Shown here: in pieces, positions 10,201 through 14,092 of the stretch
How the letters are laid out: every line of letters starts with the position of its first letter
How positions within the stretch are numbered: position 1 is the stretch's first letter
DNA from: a virus
Virus record (IMG/VR): IMGVR_UViG_3300042198_000011
Coordinates: 1-20,336 of that record
DNA length: 20,336 nucleotides
Strand: one strand, 5' to 3'
Notes under the pieces: model-generated
Seen by the model: only the letters and a program-made list of their open reading frames with translations
Told to the model about the DNA's origin: nothing
The model's database searches: none
Made by a program: the position numbers and the translations under genes

Positions 10201-10300
10201 TATTCCAAATGGAGCAAACACTTTATCATCTGGGTCTATAGTTATAAATAGTGGAGTTACAGTGACAGTTCAAACTGGTGGTACTTGGAATATAGTATAA
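1286..10300 (+). CDS. Giant tail-fibre-like virion structural protein, 3004 aa
   Basis: A single uninterrupted 9-kb gene. Approximate layout by residue: 64-135, a pair of GxGYT beta-repeats; 290-380, a pectin-lyase-like start (GGRIYVSEQIGSDLNDGRSA; then GGDYVEDNPISLPPDASVVG), which suggests a parallel beta-helix; 734-1260, helical segments with CRRD at 866 and 1031 and CANVAS at 966 and 1239; 1320-1420, a Gly-rich segment; 1642-1740, a conserved LPTQKAVRDYI region; two further GxGYT pairs near 1780-1830 and 2056-2097; 2187 and 2331, LDAD(L/R)LD fibre repeats; 2600, AGDTMTGSLTLTGAG, a common fibre motif; and short VGIG repeats up to a beta-rich C-terminus. No S74-type chaperone end is visible. 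It probably forms a long trimeric fibre or fibre-like baseplate part contacting the host. The long-fibre role is inference; the structural nature is fairly sure. Confidence 0.9.
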   Translation: MSFQFNSDREQIKATNPSLIGSNELTIRSGSGSNEKEVLRAQLDSVTTLPRIGINRTGNRIDRIVVTSQGSGYTLQPTVTLSAPPNGGVQALASAVISDGSVVAILVDNIGRGYTSAPSVTITGGNGQGAAATAFLDTVDFELDINGAIRTSTSIISDTARILNLDIDNFVTPDAQFRAPNLKTYLNSGGTPWAAGVIIQQNQYRYHNTNVYQALNTGTLGSTPPQHTDGIELNGEVQLKHIGIRAVDSNRPYFNQGGQAGIFPRSITPSFGDKSDKIATTEYVLNLATNDVGGRIYVSEQIGSDLNDGRSAVNPVRTIKKAAQLAWTTPGVKETIVVSGGDYVEDNPISLPPDASVVGDNLRLVIIRPNNPRKHIFKFGDKNYVTGVTYRDKVDSNGDPVATWDYAMVFDDKQRIEIDVTANGDYGVDFPVGHQIFGPEKFRATYQTNTGLSQLTAGQRVRGVNTGAIGLLTDVTFTRTTGASAYVNGTVDFTVISGSFNAGETFQYGGIGSVSFAPNTAYTLGQLVWTGDNVYTITTAGTSASSAPSHTTGAVTNGTAVFTFLRAAYEFISTDIISIRAEGEVVFINEDVTSALPIVRIDFSKQGDPEVATGGFGDYGTPEDLGGIVFYTNALVGRQNTHNFKEGQEIFISNLPTSSPDLSFLNGKQRIYKVIEDADGRARRFVIPKKTTVTLDSNFDPGQFANVKSYSKSITLSLLNSPNKFPVATPVARRYQDACLQIRNNIDFIADEVVRKINDQFKREYFPVYGISGVQFKIYLGPSSFAHTYVSGGTVTFNGTAYNITGFTYDNVVTGEATITTSIPVASLVEDSVVRLAGIVVSCVINGVTTQKTYPSFNIPVSDAKCRRDIGHFLNAICRDLEFGSNYNVIDAAKKYISAGQIDLVDYEIIQTVRAIEYARELAIYAMRKWRTKNGAPSDPIYTPQYSSVTRYFDPTVIDDLVSPACANVASAINTLSYLFVDVLTNNASGTYLDGAYLIARNRDLIADQAYLATKTQYPSLGLSNLNESKCRRDINYIIDGLLRDLVLGGNAGIVTAAESYFTNTVLTGIPEAQRDETIYAFNQVRDLTIQAIRNWSGGTVATRTPTGATYNATTGVLTVTFPNPTTPVTTAHRLAFKEGALTFSCTSGSGGNLASPTPTDRNYGKSLTITNVSTAGGNTTVTVNVGDAGTASGATHTFVSALANGTIIIYNPVTSALTSPIPKYEDWNILLSSESPLCANVASSITTSFTLLEDILDGTIAPGATTKNFGTLYSTVGIVTYPDSTIYDADGVIYTPRSDYDDYPIIEASPYTQNASVISFLGGGGALIDGSKVKQPNCPFPGLELDGSATFPNQGKSMVAAAFTIVSFGGTGYRIINDGYVQLVSVFVIFCTDGVLAESGGYASITNSATNFGIFALRATGYNSFAYSFDVGTITNVSSTPTGRTIFTIDGLGREPLEHYVVKIDGYENVNPEIEYYIDTVGAVTVGPPFSAQVTIESGSGGPAEFKSIATGQAVSNSTLTGKTIRLRRPSIVNSSSHTWEFAGSGTNYNALPENGGVKIEAYEQVSENYGRTYVSGTDELGDFKVGTFARIENRTGNITFTGTVTISEVEFLKLKGGDVVVTGFDASNTLGGANSTDSKLPTQKAVRDYITNNLGPYINKPYSTNAVPRALVELTDSGKISIDQIPPLRPFSVFTVADQAARLAIEGALAGDIAIQQDTSASYILNNDNASLFVSFNVDPTLQFTANDVFTGSISGGKIQATEYRQGVVYQINITDPGSGYTSAPVITITGGTPQAGSVPASATCTIANGQVVTVTIQIFNGFRGGKGYTTPPTVTFSAPSGAGTQATGVALIESRLYGNIVNNIKITETDTIQSSDIPAETININRVVNTSASNNNNWVSLSTNQIAASDITSGVIATSRLANNSDAANSFTFLRGDQAYAPVVQSIKGAESRYFAKLFSQANSGSSQLLFTTNSNTLVGHEVVNNITGIQANTNISGVVTSAGITTVALNNPLTSTLAAGTIIEFRRGASPLVFESSFTQGGFVDNVVIASGGSGFTNGQYFDVPLSGGSGTGLRSNIIVTNGAVTEVTVTSSGTGYTADFNVSSAPAEIGGGSGLVLAAKINTVSRQYANTSLDIQRVTDLTISADEFGTIGVARFKKSQFLIGQSGNGSIVLKTGADSGLDADLLDGAQGSYYLNASNLNSGTVSVDRLSGTYNISISGQSGNTIRLLSNTTNPTSNPSPNAFSVGIVADTRNNSANGLSDGGTKNIVLSIRPGGSGFTVDGGVKQLAFTDNDNMWLRGSGTAVDTFGSWAKVWTSLNDGPGTGLDADRLDNRQGTWFQNAINMNFGTLSDNRLPSYQTRKDFQDTVRVLSFTGQPRYRIYIPDETLTASPFLPGLTVNLYNSLDQGTGVISITDVTVNNDTNDPFNNYTIITGTLTTGNFIGATSIGITSNKKAFRDFSIATLDSNADGIPDGSFVAATLESDGGTANLRLGRKDGQASSPGLYFNSSTLAATYNAAIVATGGNGSTSSGTLDVKVVNANGFTLNGNTIWNAGNVTFNSTNVVSTAVIRDASGNFAAGTITANLTGAASANVLKAGDTMTGSLTLTGAGSNLSVSGTLGVTGNTTLTANLIVDTNTLYVQSTDNLVGIGLVPSTAASTNSKLQVYGGTLGSTDESKLYLASFEAAVSNYSRLLIYNRKFNTTFTDWRSASTRIQQRIDVTDQAYIEFNPEGSEYGLALGTQNNESLRLIQTGEVGIRKTPSTGYNLDVSGKGRFSTSLEIRDASDNSGASMLFLGSSGFRNFRIGNQLVGNDIFEITPSTAAGGSTWATTPALAIQGSTSRVGLGTTTFSSTATGATVNYQLNVQGNININGTVYQNNLPFVTSRWTQSTNGTDIHRLSRVGIGVADPTWTLQVGGSGNNGLNIQGTNFSSGVNNSVLYANGDRQWLDSFGIFKSNRNNVSENVTIPNGANTLSSGSIVINSGVTVTVQTGGTWNIV
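1475..1691 (+). repeat. GxGYT beta-repeat pair 1 (in giant protein)
   Basis: Two linked motifs about 42 residues apart: QGSGYTLQPTVTLSAP and GRGYTSAPSVTITGG. Each is followed by a Gly/Ala-rich turn and a strand. The pair near 6605-6858 matches it closely at the protein level and partly at the DNA level (GGATAYACATCTGCTCC is shared), so duplication within the gene is likely. Confidence 0.7.
3872..4580 (+). repeat. Duplicated helical CRRD module (in giant protein)
   Basis: Copy A begins DAKCRRDIGHFLNAICRDL at 3872 and copy B begins ESKCRRDINYIIDGLLRDL at 4367. The CRRD cysteines (residues 866 and 1031) are 165 residues apart. Each copy continues with a short A-rich helix and ends in a basic-Trp segment (AMRKW, AIRNW). 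Each is followed later by a CANVAS helix, at 4181 and 5000. A weaker third relative (DACLQIRNNIDFIADEVVRK) lies near 3496. The copies share runs such as AAGTGCCG and TGTGCTAACGT. Confidence 0.7.
6605..6858 (+). repeat. GxGYT beta-repeat pair 2 (in giant protein)
   Basis: Motifs PGSGYTSAPVITITGG and GGKGYTTPPTVTFSAP are about 49 residues apart, again separated by an Ala/Ser-rich strand and a turn. The order and spacing copy pair 1, about 1700 residues away in the same protein. Confidence 0.7.
7430..7665 (+). repeat. GxGYT beta-repeat pair 3 (in giant protein)
   Basis: Motifs SGGSGFTNGQYFDVPLSGG and SSGTGYTADFNVSSAP are about 41 residues apart. The Pro-x-Val-Thr part has diverged compared with pairs 1 and 2, but the Gly-x-Gly-aromatic-Thr core and the spacing are kept. 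Confidence 0.6.
10243..10250 (+). promoter_or_regulatory. Exact T4 late promoter TATAAATA inside the giant gene's 3' end
   Basis: TATAAATA is identical to the T4 late consensus. It lies 48 nt before the end of the giant gene and 60 nt before the ATG of the first adhesin gene. A start about 6 nt downstream would give a leader of roughly 50 nt for the adhesin cassette. It is the only exact TATAAATA I found in the window. Confidence 0.55.
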
Positions 10301-10302
10301 AG

Positions 10303-10310
10303 AATAAATA
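10303..10310 (+). promoter_or_regulatory. Late-promoter-like AATAAATA at the adhesin start codon
   Basis: AATAAATA ends on the A of the ATG at 10310. If active, transcription would start inside the coding region, so it could not give the full protein from this ATG. It may instead be chance in AT-rich DNA. The exact TATAAATA 60 nt upstream is the better promoter for this gene. Confidence 0.25.
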
Positions 10311-11167
10311 TGGCAACTTCAAAATTAACAGCTGGTAATATAAATCCTTCTTCTGGTCTTGTCATTCCTGTTTTGGATAATGACCCAGGAGATGGTACTA
10401 TTGGGGAATTGGTGTATGTAAATGGACGTTTAAAGTATTTTGATGGAACTCAATGGTATTGGATAGGTGACACTAAAGGTGGTCTTGCTGTTACGAGTAA
10501 TTTAATTCTAAGACTAGATGCTAGTGAGGCCACTTCATATCCAGGATCTGGAGGAGTATGGTATGACCTGAGTGGTGCTGGTAATAACTTTAATGTTAAT
10601 TCCACTGCTTATAATTCTAGTGGAAAATATTTTGATTTTAATGGAAGTTACGGTTGTGCTAAAAATAGTAGTGATATTTCATTATCTGGTGATGTTACCT
10701 ATGTTGCTGTAACTAGAGTTAAAAATAGTACAGCAGAATGGAGAACATTAACTAGATCATATTCTAGTGATCACCATGTAATTATTCAGTCTGGTGGTTG
10801 GAATATTGGCATGTACGATAATGATGGTGCTGGGTTTATCGGCACTGGTTATTCTCAGCAATCCTTGCCAGGATATTCTACCAATACATTTGATGTACTG
10901 TGTTGGAGATGGAACGCTACAAGCGATTCTCCAACATATGATCTCAATGTAAATGGTGTACAAAGAGGGACAATTAATAATTCTAGCGCTAGATATAATA
11001 GAGGTTTTGGATCTATTGGTGCTTATCATAATGGAAATACCGATGTAAATAATGCTTCTCAATGGTGGGGAGATATTAAATTTTTTGCTGTTTATAATCG
11101 TCGCTTAACTGATACTGAAGTACAATCAAATTATACTTCTCTAAAAACAAAATTTGCTACTAACTGA
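10310..11167 (+). CDS. Adhesin-like virion protein with LamG/ConA-like domain, 285 aa
   Basis: Residues 1-55 form a short anchor-like module ending IGELVYVNGRLKYFDGTQWY. It follows the same G-x-L-x-Y...Y-x-G-x-x-W pattern as the N-termini of the next two genes. Residues 64-285 look like a laminin-G / concanavalin-A-type beta-sandwich: LILRLDASEATSYPGSGGVW, then WYDLSGAGNNF and YFDFNG, and near the C-terminus GDIKFFAVYNRRLTDTEVQ followed by NYTSLKTKF, the usual closing strand and helix of that fold. Such domains bind glycans, so a receptor-binding role at the fibre tip or baseplate is likely. No cleavage site or membrane segment is visible. A weak AAAGA precedes the start. The fold is fairly sure; the ligand is unknown. 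Confidence 0.85.
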   Translation: MATSKLTAGNINPSSGLVIPVLDNDPGDGTIGELVYVNGRLKYFDGTQWYWIGDTKGGLAVTSNLILRLDASEATSYPGSGGVWYDLSGAGNNFNVNSTAYNSSGKYFDFNGSYGCAKNSSDISLSGDVTYVAVTRVKNSTAEWRTLTRSYSSDHHVIIQSGGWNIGMYDNDGAGFIGTGYSQQSLPGYSTNTFDVLCWRWNATSDSPTYDLNVNGVQRGTINNSSARYNRGFGSIGAYHNGNTDVNNASQWWGDIKFFAVYNRRLTDTEVQSNYTSLKTKFATN

Positions 11168-11175
11168 TTGCTATT

Positions 11176-11931
11176 ATGTCTACTATAAACGCTGAAATCA
11201 TTAATATTACAGATAGATTAAAATTACCTGTTTACACAACAGCTCAAAGAAGTGCTCTATCTTCTCCAGTAGCAGGGTTATTAATCTATAATTCTACTAT
11301 AGGAAACATTGAAGTCTATACTGGAACTGCTTGGCAAACAGTTCAGCAAACTCCAGCAGATACAGGTGGAGGAAAAGGATGGTCTATTTCTCAGGGTGCT
11401 GATGGAAGTAATATAACGGGATTTACTAATAATAGTATGCTTCAGTATACTTTAAATACAGATAACCAAGGAGCAAACCAAGGAGCAACAAAACTATCAT
11501 ATTCTTCTGGTTGTCCTGGTGGTAATCAATTCTGTTATCACTCTGGTCACCAAGTTCCAGCGTGGTGGCCAATGTATCATGCTATCCAAGTTACTACAGA
11601 TACAAAAGGAAAGGTATTAAATCAGATTAATTGGCAAACTCATATTAATGCTATTGGTAACGTAGACTTTTTTGGAAGTAATAATGCTATTACAGCAGCA
11701 AATTACACCACAGAAAGTAATTGGACACATCTAGGAAGAGCACATTTTGGTGGATCTGGTGGAGGAAGTAGTGATTGTACGGTTTACACTAGAACATTTA
11801 ATCCAAATAATTATGGTTATCAGTGGTATATGATCAAAGGTGTTGATAACCAGTCATCTCCTGTTGCTTATCCAAATACTGGATCAAGAGGTGGGTGGGC
11901 TATGTATCGTTTAAGATTAAATAAGGTGTAG
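11176..11931 (+). CDS. Adhesin-like virion protein, shared N-terminal module, 251 aa
   Basis: Residues 1-56 carry the anchor module RLKLPVYTTAQRSALSSPVA followed by GLLIYNSTIGNIEVYTGTAW, nearly the same as in the next gene. A short Gly-rich linker (DTGGGKGW) leads to a C-terminal domain of ~185 residues rich in W, Y, N and G. It holds two Cys in CPGGNQFC and a third in SSDCTVYTRTF, and ends GWAMYRLRLNKV. I cannot name this C-terminal fold; it looks like a compact beta-rich globular domain of the size of a lectin. The gene lies 8 nt after the LamG-type gene and has no clear ribosome site, so translational coupling is possible. The role as an alternative or additional adhesin is inferred from the shared module. 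Confidence 0.8.
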   Translation: MSTINAEIINITDRLKLPVYTTAQRSALSSPVAGLLIYNSTIGNIEVYTGTAWQTVQQTPADTGGGKGWSISQGADGSNITGFTNNSMLQYTLNTDNQGANQGATKLSYSSGCPGGNQFCYHSGHQVPAWWPMYHAIQVTTDTKGKVLNQINWQTHINAIGNVDFFGSNNAITAANYTTESNWTHLGRAHFGGSGGGSSDCTVYTRTFNPNNYGYQWYMIKGVDNQSSPVAYPNTGSRGGWAMYRLRLNKV

Positions 11932-11944
11932 GAATTTAATAGAT

Positions 11945-12925
11945 ATGTCTAGAATAAATGTATCATCTTTAGTCTCAACGGAAAGATTAAGATTACCAGT
12001 TTTTACCACAGCACAGAGAGATGCTTTAACTCCAGAAGCGGGAATGCTGATTTTTAATTCAACTATTCAGGAGGTTCAAATTTATTTTGGAAATCCCGAT
12101 AATGGATACAAATGGCAATCCGCTGGAGCAGATTTAGCTCCTATAGCTACTAGCGGCGCAGCGGCTGTTAAAGATGGATCCACATCAGCTTTAGCAGCAG
12201 ATTCGGCAGCAGCAATAAAAACAGTAAAACCAAGTGCTACAGATGGTATTTACTGGATTAACTTACCTACTGTCGGTCCAAAACAAATTTATTGTATTAT
12301 GGATAGTGGATTTGATGGTGGTGGATGGATGATGGCAATGAAAGCAACTAGAGGAACTACTTTTAGTTTTGGATCTAGTTATTGGACAAGCACTAATACT
12401 TTAAATGAAACTGCTTATAATACCTCAGATGGAGACGCCAAATTTGAAACATTTAATAGATTTGCTGCTAAAGATCTATTAGCAGTTTGGCCAGACCTTG
12501 GTGCTAACTCTGGATGTTTTAATACAAGCAGAGGTCACATTTGGTTAGAAAATAATTTTTGGCAAAGTGGAACCAGAATTACATTAACAAGTCTCTTTAA
12601 TACTGCTAATGAATATTTTATTCGTGATGCTAATAACTTCTGTGGTATTGGTCAATTTTCAAGACAAACAGACGTTAGATTTTATGGATTTAATTATTCC
12701 AATGATCAAAACTTAGCAAGAGTTCGTTGGGGATTTGGTTGGAACGAAAATGGAGGCGGTCTTTGGCCAAATGGAAACCAAGGAAGTGATGACGTTGCTG
12801 GCGGTATTGGTATGACTGGTACACAGCAAGGTCAGGTTAATTATTCTGCTGGTGATTTTATTGGATGCTGTCAAAACGTAACTGGTTTCAATAGATCCGC
12901 TAGAGTAGAGGTGTATGTAAGATGA
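11945..12925 (+). CDS. Adhesin-like virion protein with fibrinogen/intelectin-like domain, 326 aa
   Basis: Residues 14-58 repeat the anchor module (RLRLPVFTTAQRDALTPEAG, then MLIFNST and YKWQS). An Ala-rich linker (61-97) follows. From residue 100 the sequence reads DGIYWINLPTVGPKQIYCIM then DSGFDGGGWMMAMKATRG. This is the start of a fibrinogen C-terminal-related domain, in which G-x-Y...Y-C-x-M-D...G-G-G-W is diagnostic. The Gly-rich middle (NGGGLWPNGN, DDVAGGIGM), the CC pair in FIGCCQNV and the end SARVEVYVR recall the intelectin branch, which closes with a similar hydrophobic strand plus YR. Fibrinogen-related and intelectin domains bind sugars in animals, so recognition of host glycans is inferred. 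A TAGGA at 11929-11933 precedes the start. The stop overlaps the next ATG by 4 nt. Confidence 0.85.
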   Translation: MSRINVSSLVSTERLRLPVFTTAQRDALTPEAGMLIFNSTIQEVQIYFGNPDNGYKWQSAGADLAPIATSGAAAVKDGSTSALAADSAAAIKTVKPSATDGIYWINLPTVGPKQIYCIMDSGFDGGGWMMAMKATRGTTFSFGSSYWTSTNTLNETAYNTSDGDAKFETFNRFAAKDLLAVWPDLGANSGCFNTSRGHIWLENNFWQSGTRITLTSLFNTANEYFIRDANNFCGIGQFSRQTDVRFYGFNYSNDQNLARVRWGFGWNENGGGLWPNGNQGSDDVAGGIGMTGTQQGQVNYSAGDFIGCCQNVTGFNRSARVEVYVR

Positions 12926-13290
12926 TTAATATAGATCTCACAGAAGAAGAATTTAATTTAATTATTAATTACAGAAAAGGTAAGTATAATATTGATATTA
13001 CAGAGGATGAATATAACGAAATTGTAAGTCGTCGTAATGGTGCTGTAAAAACATATGTAAAATACATACAAAATATCGAAAAACTAGTCAATCAAGAGAA
13101 TGAATTTGTTTCCGAAAAAGCAGCAATATTTTTAGAAATTGCCAACAAATTACATAACAAAGAAATTGATTTGGAAGAATATACAACAACAGAAGATATT
13201 GTTTATGGTGGGGAAGATGAGGATACGATTTTTAAAATCAGATCTTTGAATTATATTAAAAATGCTATAGCATTACATCATCCAAATTGA
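12922..13290 (+). CDS. Acidic 122-aa protein with N-terminal 20-residue tandem repeat
   Basis: ATG overlaps the stop of the fibrinogen-like adhesin (ATGA) and has AGAGG at 12907-12911, so the two are coupled. The first 40 residues hold two copies of I-D-(L/I)-T-E-(E/D)-E-(F/Y)-N-x-I, each ending in R-(K/N)-G, with a period of 20. The rest is helical and acidic (LEIANKLHNKEIDLEEYTTT, then GGEDEDTIF). There is no membrane segment. I do not recognise a family. Small soluble proteins encoded directly after phage adhesins are often fibre-assembly chaperones (as T4 gp38 and lambda Tfa are), and this one could be similar. That is inference from position only. Confidence 0.75.
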   Translation: MINIDLTEEEFNLIINYRKGKYNIDITEDEYNEIVSRRNGAVKTYVKYIQNIEKLVNQENEFVSEKAAIFLEIANKLHNKEIDLEEYTTTEDIVYGGEDEDTIFKIRSLNYIKNAIALHHPN

Positions 13291-13295
13291 GGTAT

Positions 13296-13303
13296 AATAA
13301 ATA
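13296..13303 (+). promoter_or_regulatory. T4-type late promoter motif (AATAAATA)
   Basis: AATAAATA lies 5 nt after the stop of the 122-aa gene and 28 nt before the ATG of the coiled-coil gene. A TATAAT overlaps it at 13293-13298. It would drive the 62-aa gene and the coupled oxygenase gene as a short late unit ending at the terminator at 14048-14085. Confidence 0.6.
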
Positions 13304-13331
13304 ATCGTACACACCATTACTTGTGATAACT

Positions 13332-13520
13332 ATGGATCCCGCAGCACTAAAGAAAAATTTCGAAGAGCAAATTGCTACTACTGATAAGCAAATTGCTGAA
13401 CTAGAAGAAAACCTCACTAAAGCAAAAGAATACAAGCTTAAGTTACAAGGTGGTCTAGAAACTCTAAGTCTCCTAGAAGAACCAGCAGCAGAAGAAGAAA
13501 CTGCCTCTGAACCTTCGTAA
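13332..13520 (+). CDS. Small acidic coiled-coil protein, 62 aa
   Basis: The ATG at 13332 (MDPAALKKNFEEQIATTDKQ) is preferred over the in-frame GTG at 13323, because the protein resembles short conserved cyanophage proteins beginning MDPAAL. Residues 8-45 are heptad-like and charged (KQIAELEENLTKAKEYKLKL), predicting one coiled coil. The last ~15 residues are a flexible acidic tail (EEPAAEEETASEPS). No strong ribosome site is visible. The stop overlaps the ATG of the oxygenase gene (TAATG), so the two proteins are probably made together. Function is unknown; an oligomerising or scaffold-like structural role fits. Confidence 0.7.
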   Translation: MDPAALKKNFEEQIATTDKQIAELEENLTKAKEYKLKLQGGLETLSLLEEPAAEEETASEPS

Positions 13521-14044
13521 TGATTGAAGTATATGACAATTTAATATCAAAAAATTATCTGAGAGATATTCAAAATTATTTTATTGGTGGAAATGCTCAG
13601 TGGACGTATATGCCATCAATGACGTATGGAAATACTGAAGAAAATATTCAATCTTTTGGATTTAGTATCGGAATTTGCGATCATGGAAATTTCCAAAATA
13701 CTTATCCCGCTACTTTGTTAAAAGGTCTTTTATATCAAATACAAGAAAAAACGAATAAAAATCAAATTTTAAGATCTAGGATTGATATGACTGTTTATAA
13801 TCCAAATAAATATAGACACGAAATTCATATAGATTTGCCAAAAGAAATTGATAATATTACCACTATTTTTTATTTAAATGATAGTGATGGTAATACATTA
13901 TTATATGATTTGAATGATAATGTATTACAAGAAGTCGAACCAGTAGAAAATAGATTATTAGTTTTTTCTGGTGATATACCTCATACTGGTCATTCTCCAT
14001 CAAAAAATAAATCAAGAGTTTTAATAAATACAAACTACATTTAG
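13520..14044 (+). CDS. 2-oxoglutarate/Fe(II)-dependent oxygenase-like protein, 174 aa
   Basis: The sequence fits the double-stranded beta-helix 2OG-Fe(II) oxygenase family (prolyl-4-hydroxylase-like). An H-x-D iron pair is present at His103 and Asp105 in RHEIHIDLP. A distal His lies at 155 in VFSGDIPHTGHSP, and Arg166 in KSRVLINTNY is placed to hold the 2-oxoglutarate carboxylate. The strand TTIFYLNDSDGNTLLYD between them is also typical (YLN...GGxL in relatives). Such enzymes use O2 and 2-oxoglutarate to hydroxylate proteins or small molecules. The substrate here is unknown. The gene is coupled to the small coiled-coil gene upstream, sits between adhesin and neck genes, and ends 3 nt before a terminator, so it is expressed with virion genes. 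Catalytic activity is likely but not shown. Confidence 0.82.
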   Translation: MIEVYDNLISKNYLRDIQNYFIGGNAQWTYMPSMTYGNTEENIQSFGFSIGICDHGNFQNTYPATLLKGLLYQIQEKTNKNQILRSRIDMTVYNPNKYRHEIHIDLPKEIDNITTIFYLNDSDGNTLLYDLNDNVLQEVEPVENRLLVFSGDIPHTGHSPSKNKSRVLINTNYI

Positions 14045-14047
14045 ATT

Positions 14048-14085
14048 AAATCCCTTCTTACTAAATAGGTATGAAGGGATTTTTT
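14048..14085 (+). terminator. Intrinsic terminator before gene 13
   Basis: AAATCCCTTC at 14048-14057 pairs perfectly with GAAGGGATTT at 14073-14082, giving 10 bp around a 15-nt loop, with a T run at 14080-14085. It starts 3 nt after the oxygenase stop. The loop holds CTAAATA, a late-promoter-like motif (see the separate entry). Confidence 0.8.
14060..14067 (+). promoter_or_regulatory. Late-promoter-like ACTAAATA in the terminator loop
   Basis: ACTAAATA differs by one base from (N)ATAAATA and lies entirely in the loop of the terminator hairpin. A late start about 6 nt downstream would fall near 14073, in the second arm. The late RNA for gp13 would then lack the hairpin and keep AGGG (14075-14078) upstream of the ATG at 14093. 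CTAAATA recurs at 20271-20277, just before the gp17 start. Confidence 0.5.
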
Positions 14086-14092
14086 GTGTCTA

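Noticed and set aside
13323-13331. GTG start three codons upstream of the 62-aa gene
   Set aside because: ATG 13332 gives the MDPAAL start I expect for this small family, and the GTG has no ribosome site.
13805-13812. AATAAATA inside the oxygenase gene
   Set aside because: It falls mid-gene on the codons for NKY in AT-rich sequence and is not followed by a gene start. Probably chance; the same applies to 14023-14030.
14084-14092. TTG start for gp13
   Set aside because: It lies in the terminator T run. ATG 14093 starts with the conserved gp13 N-terminus.
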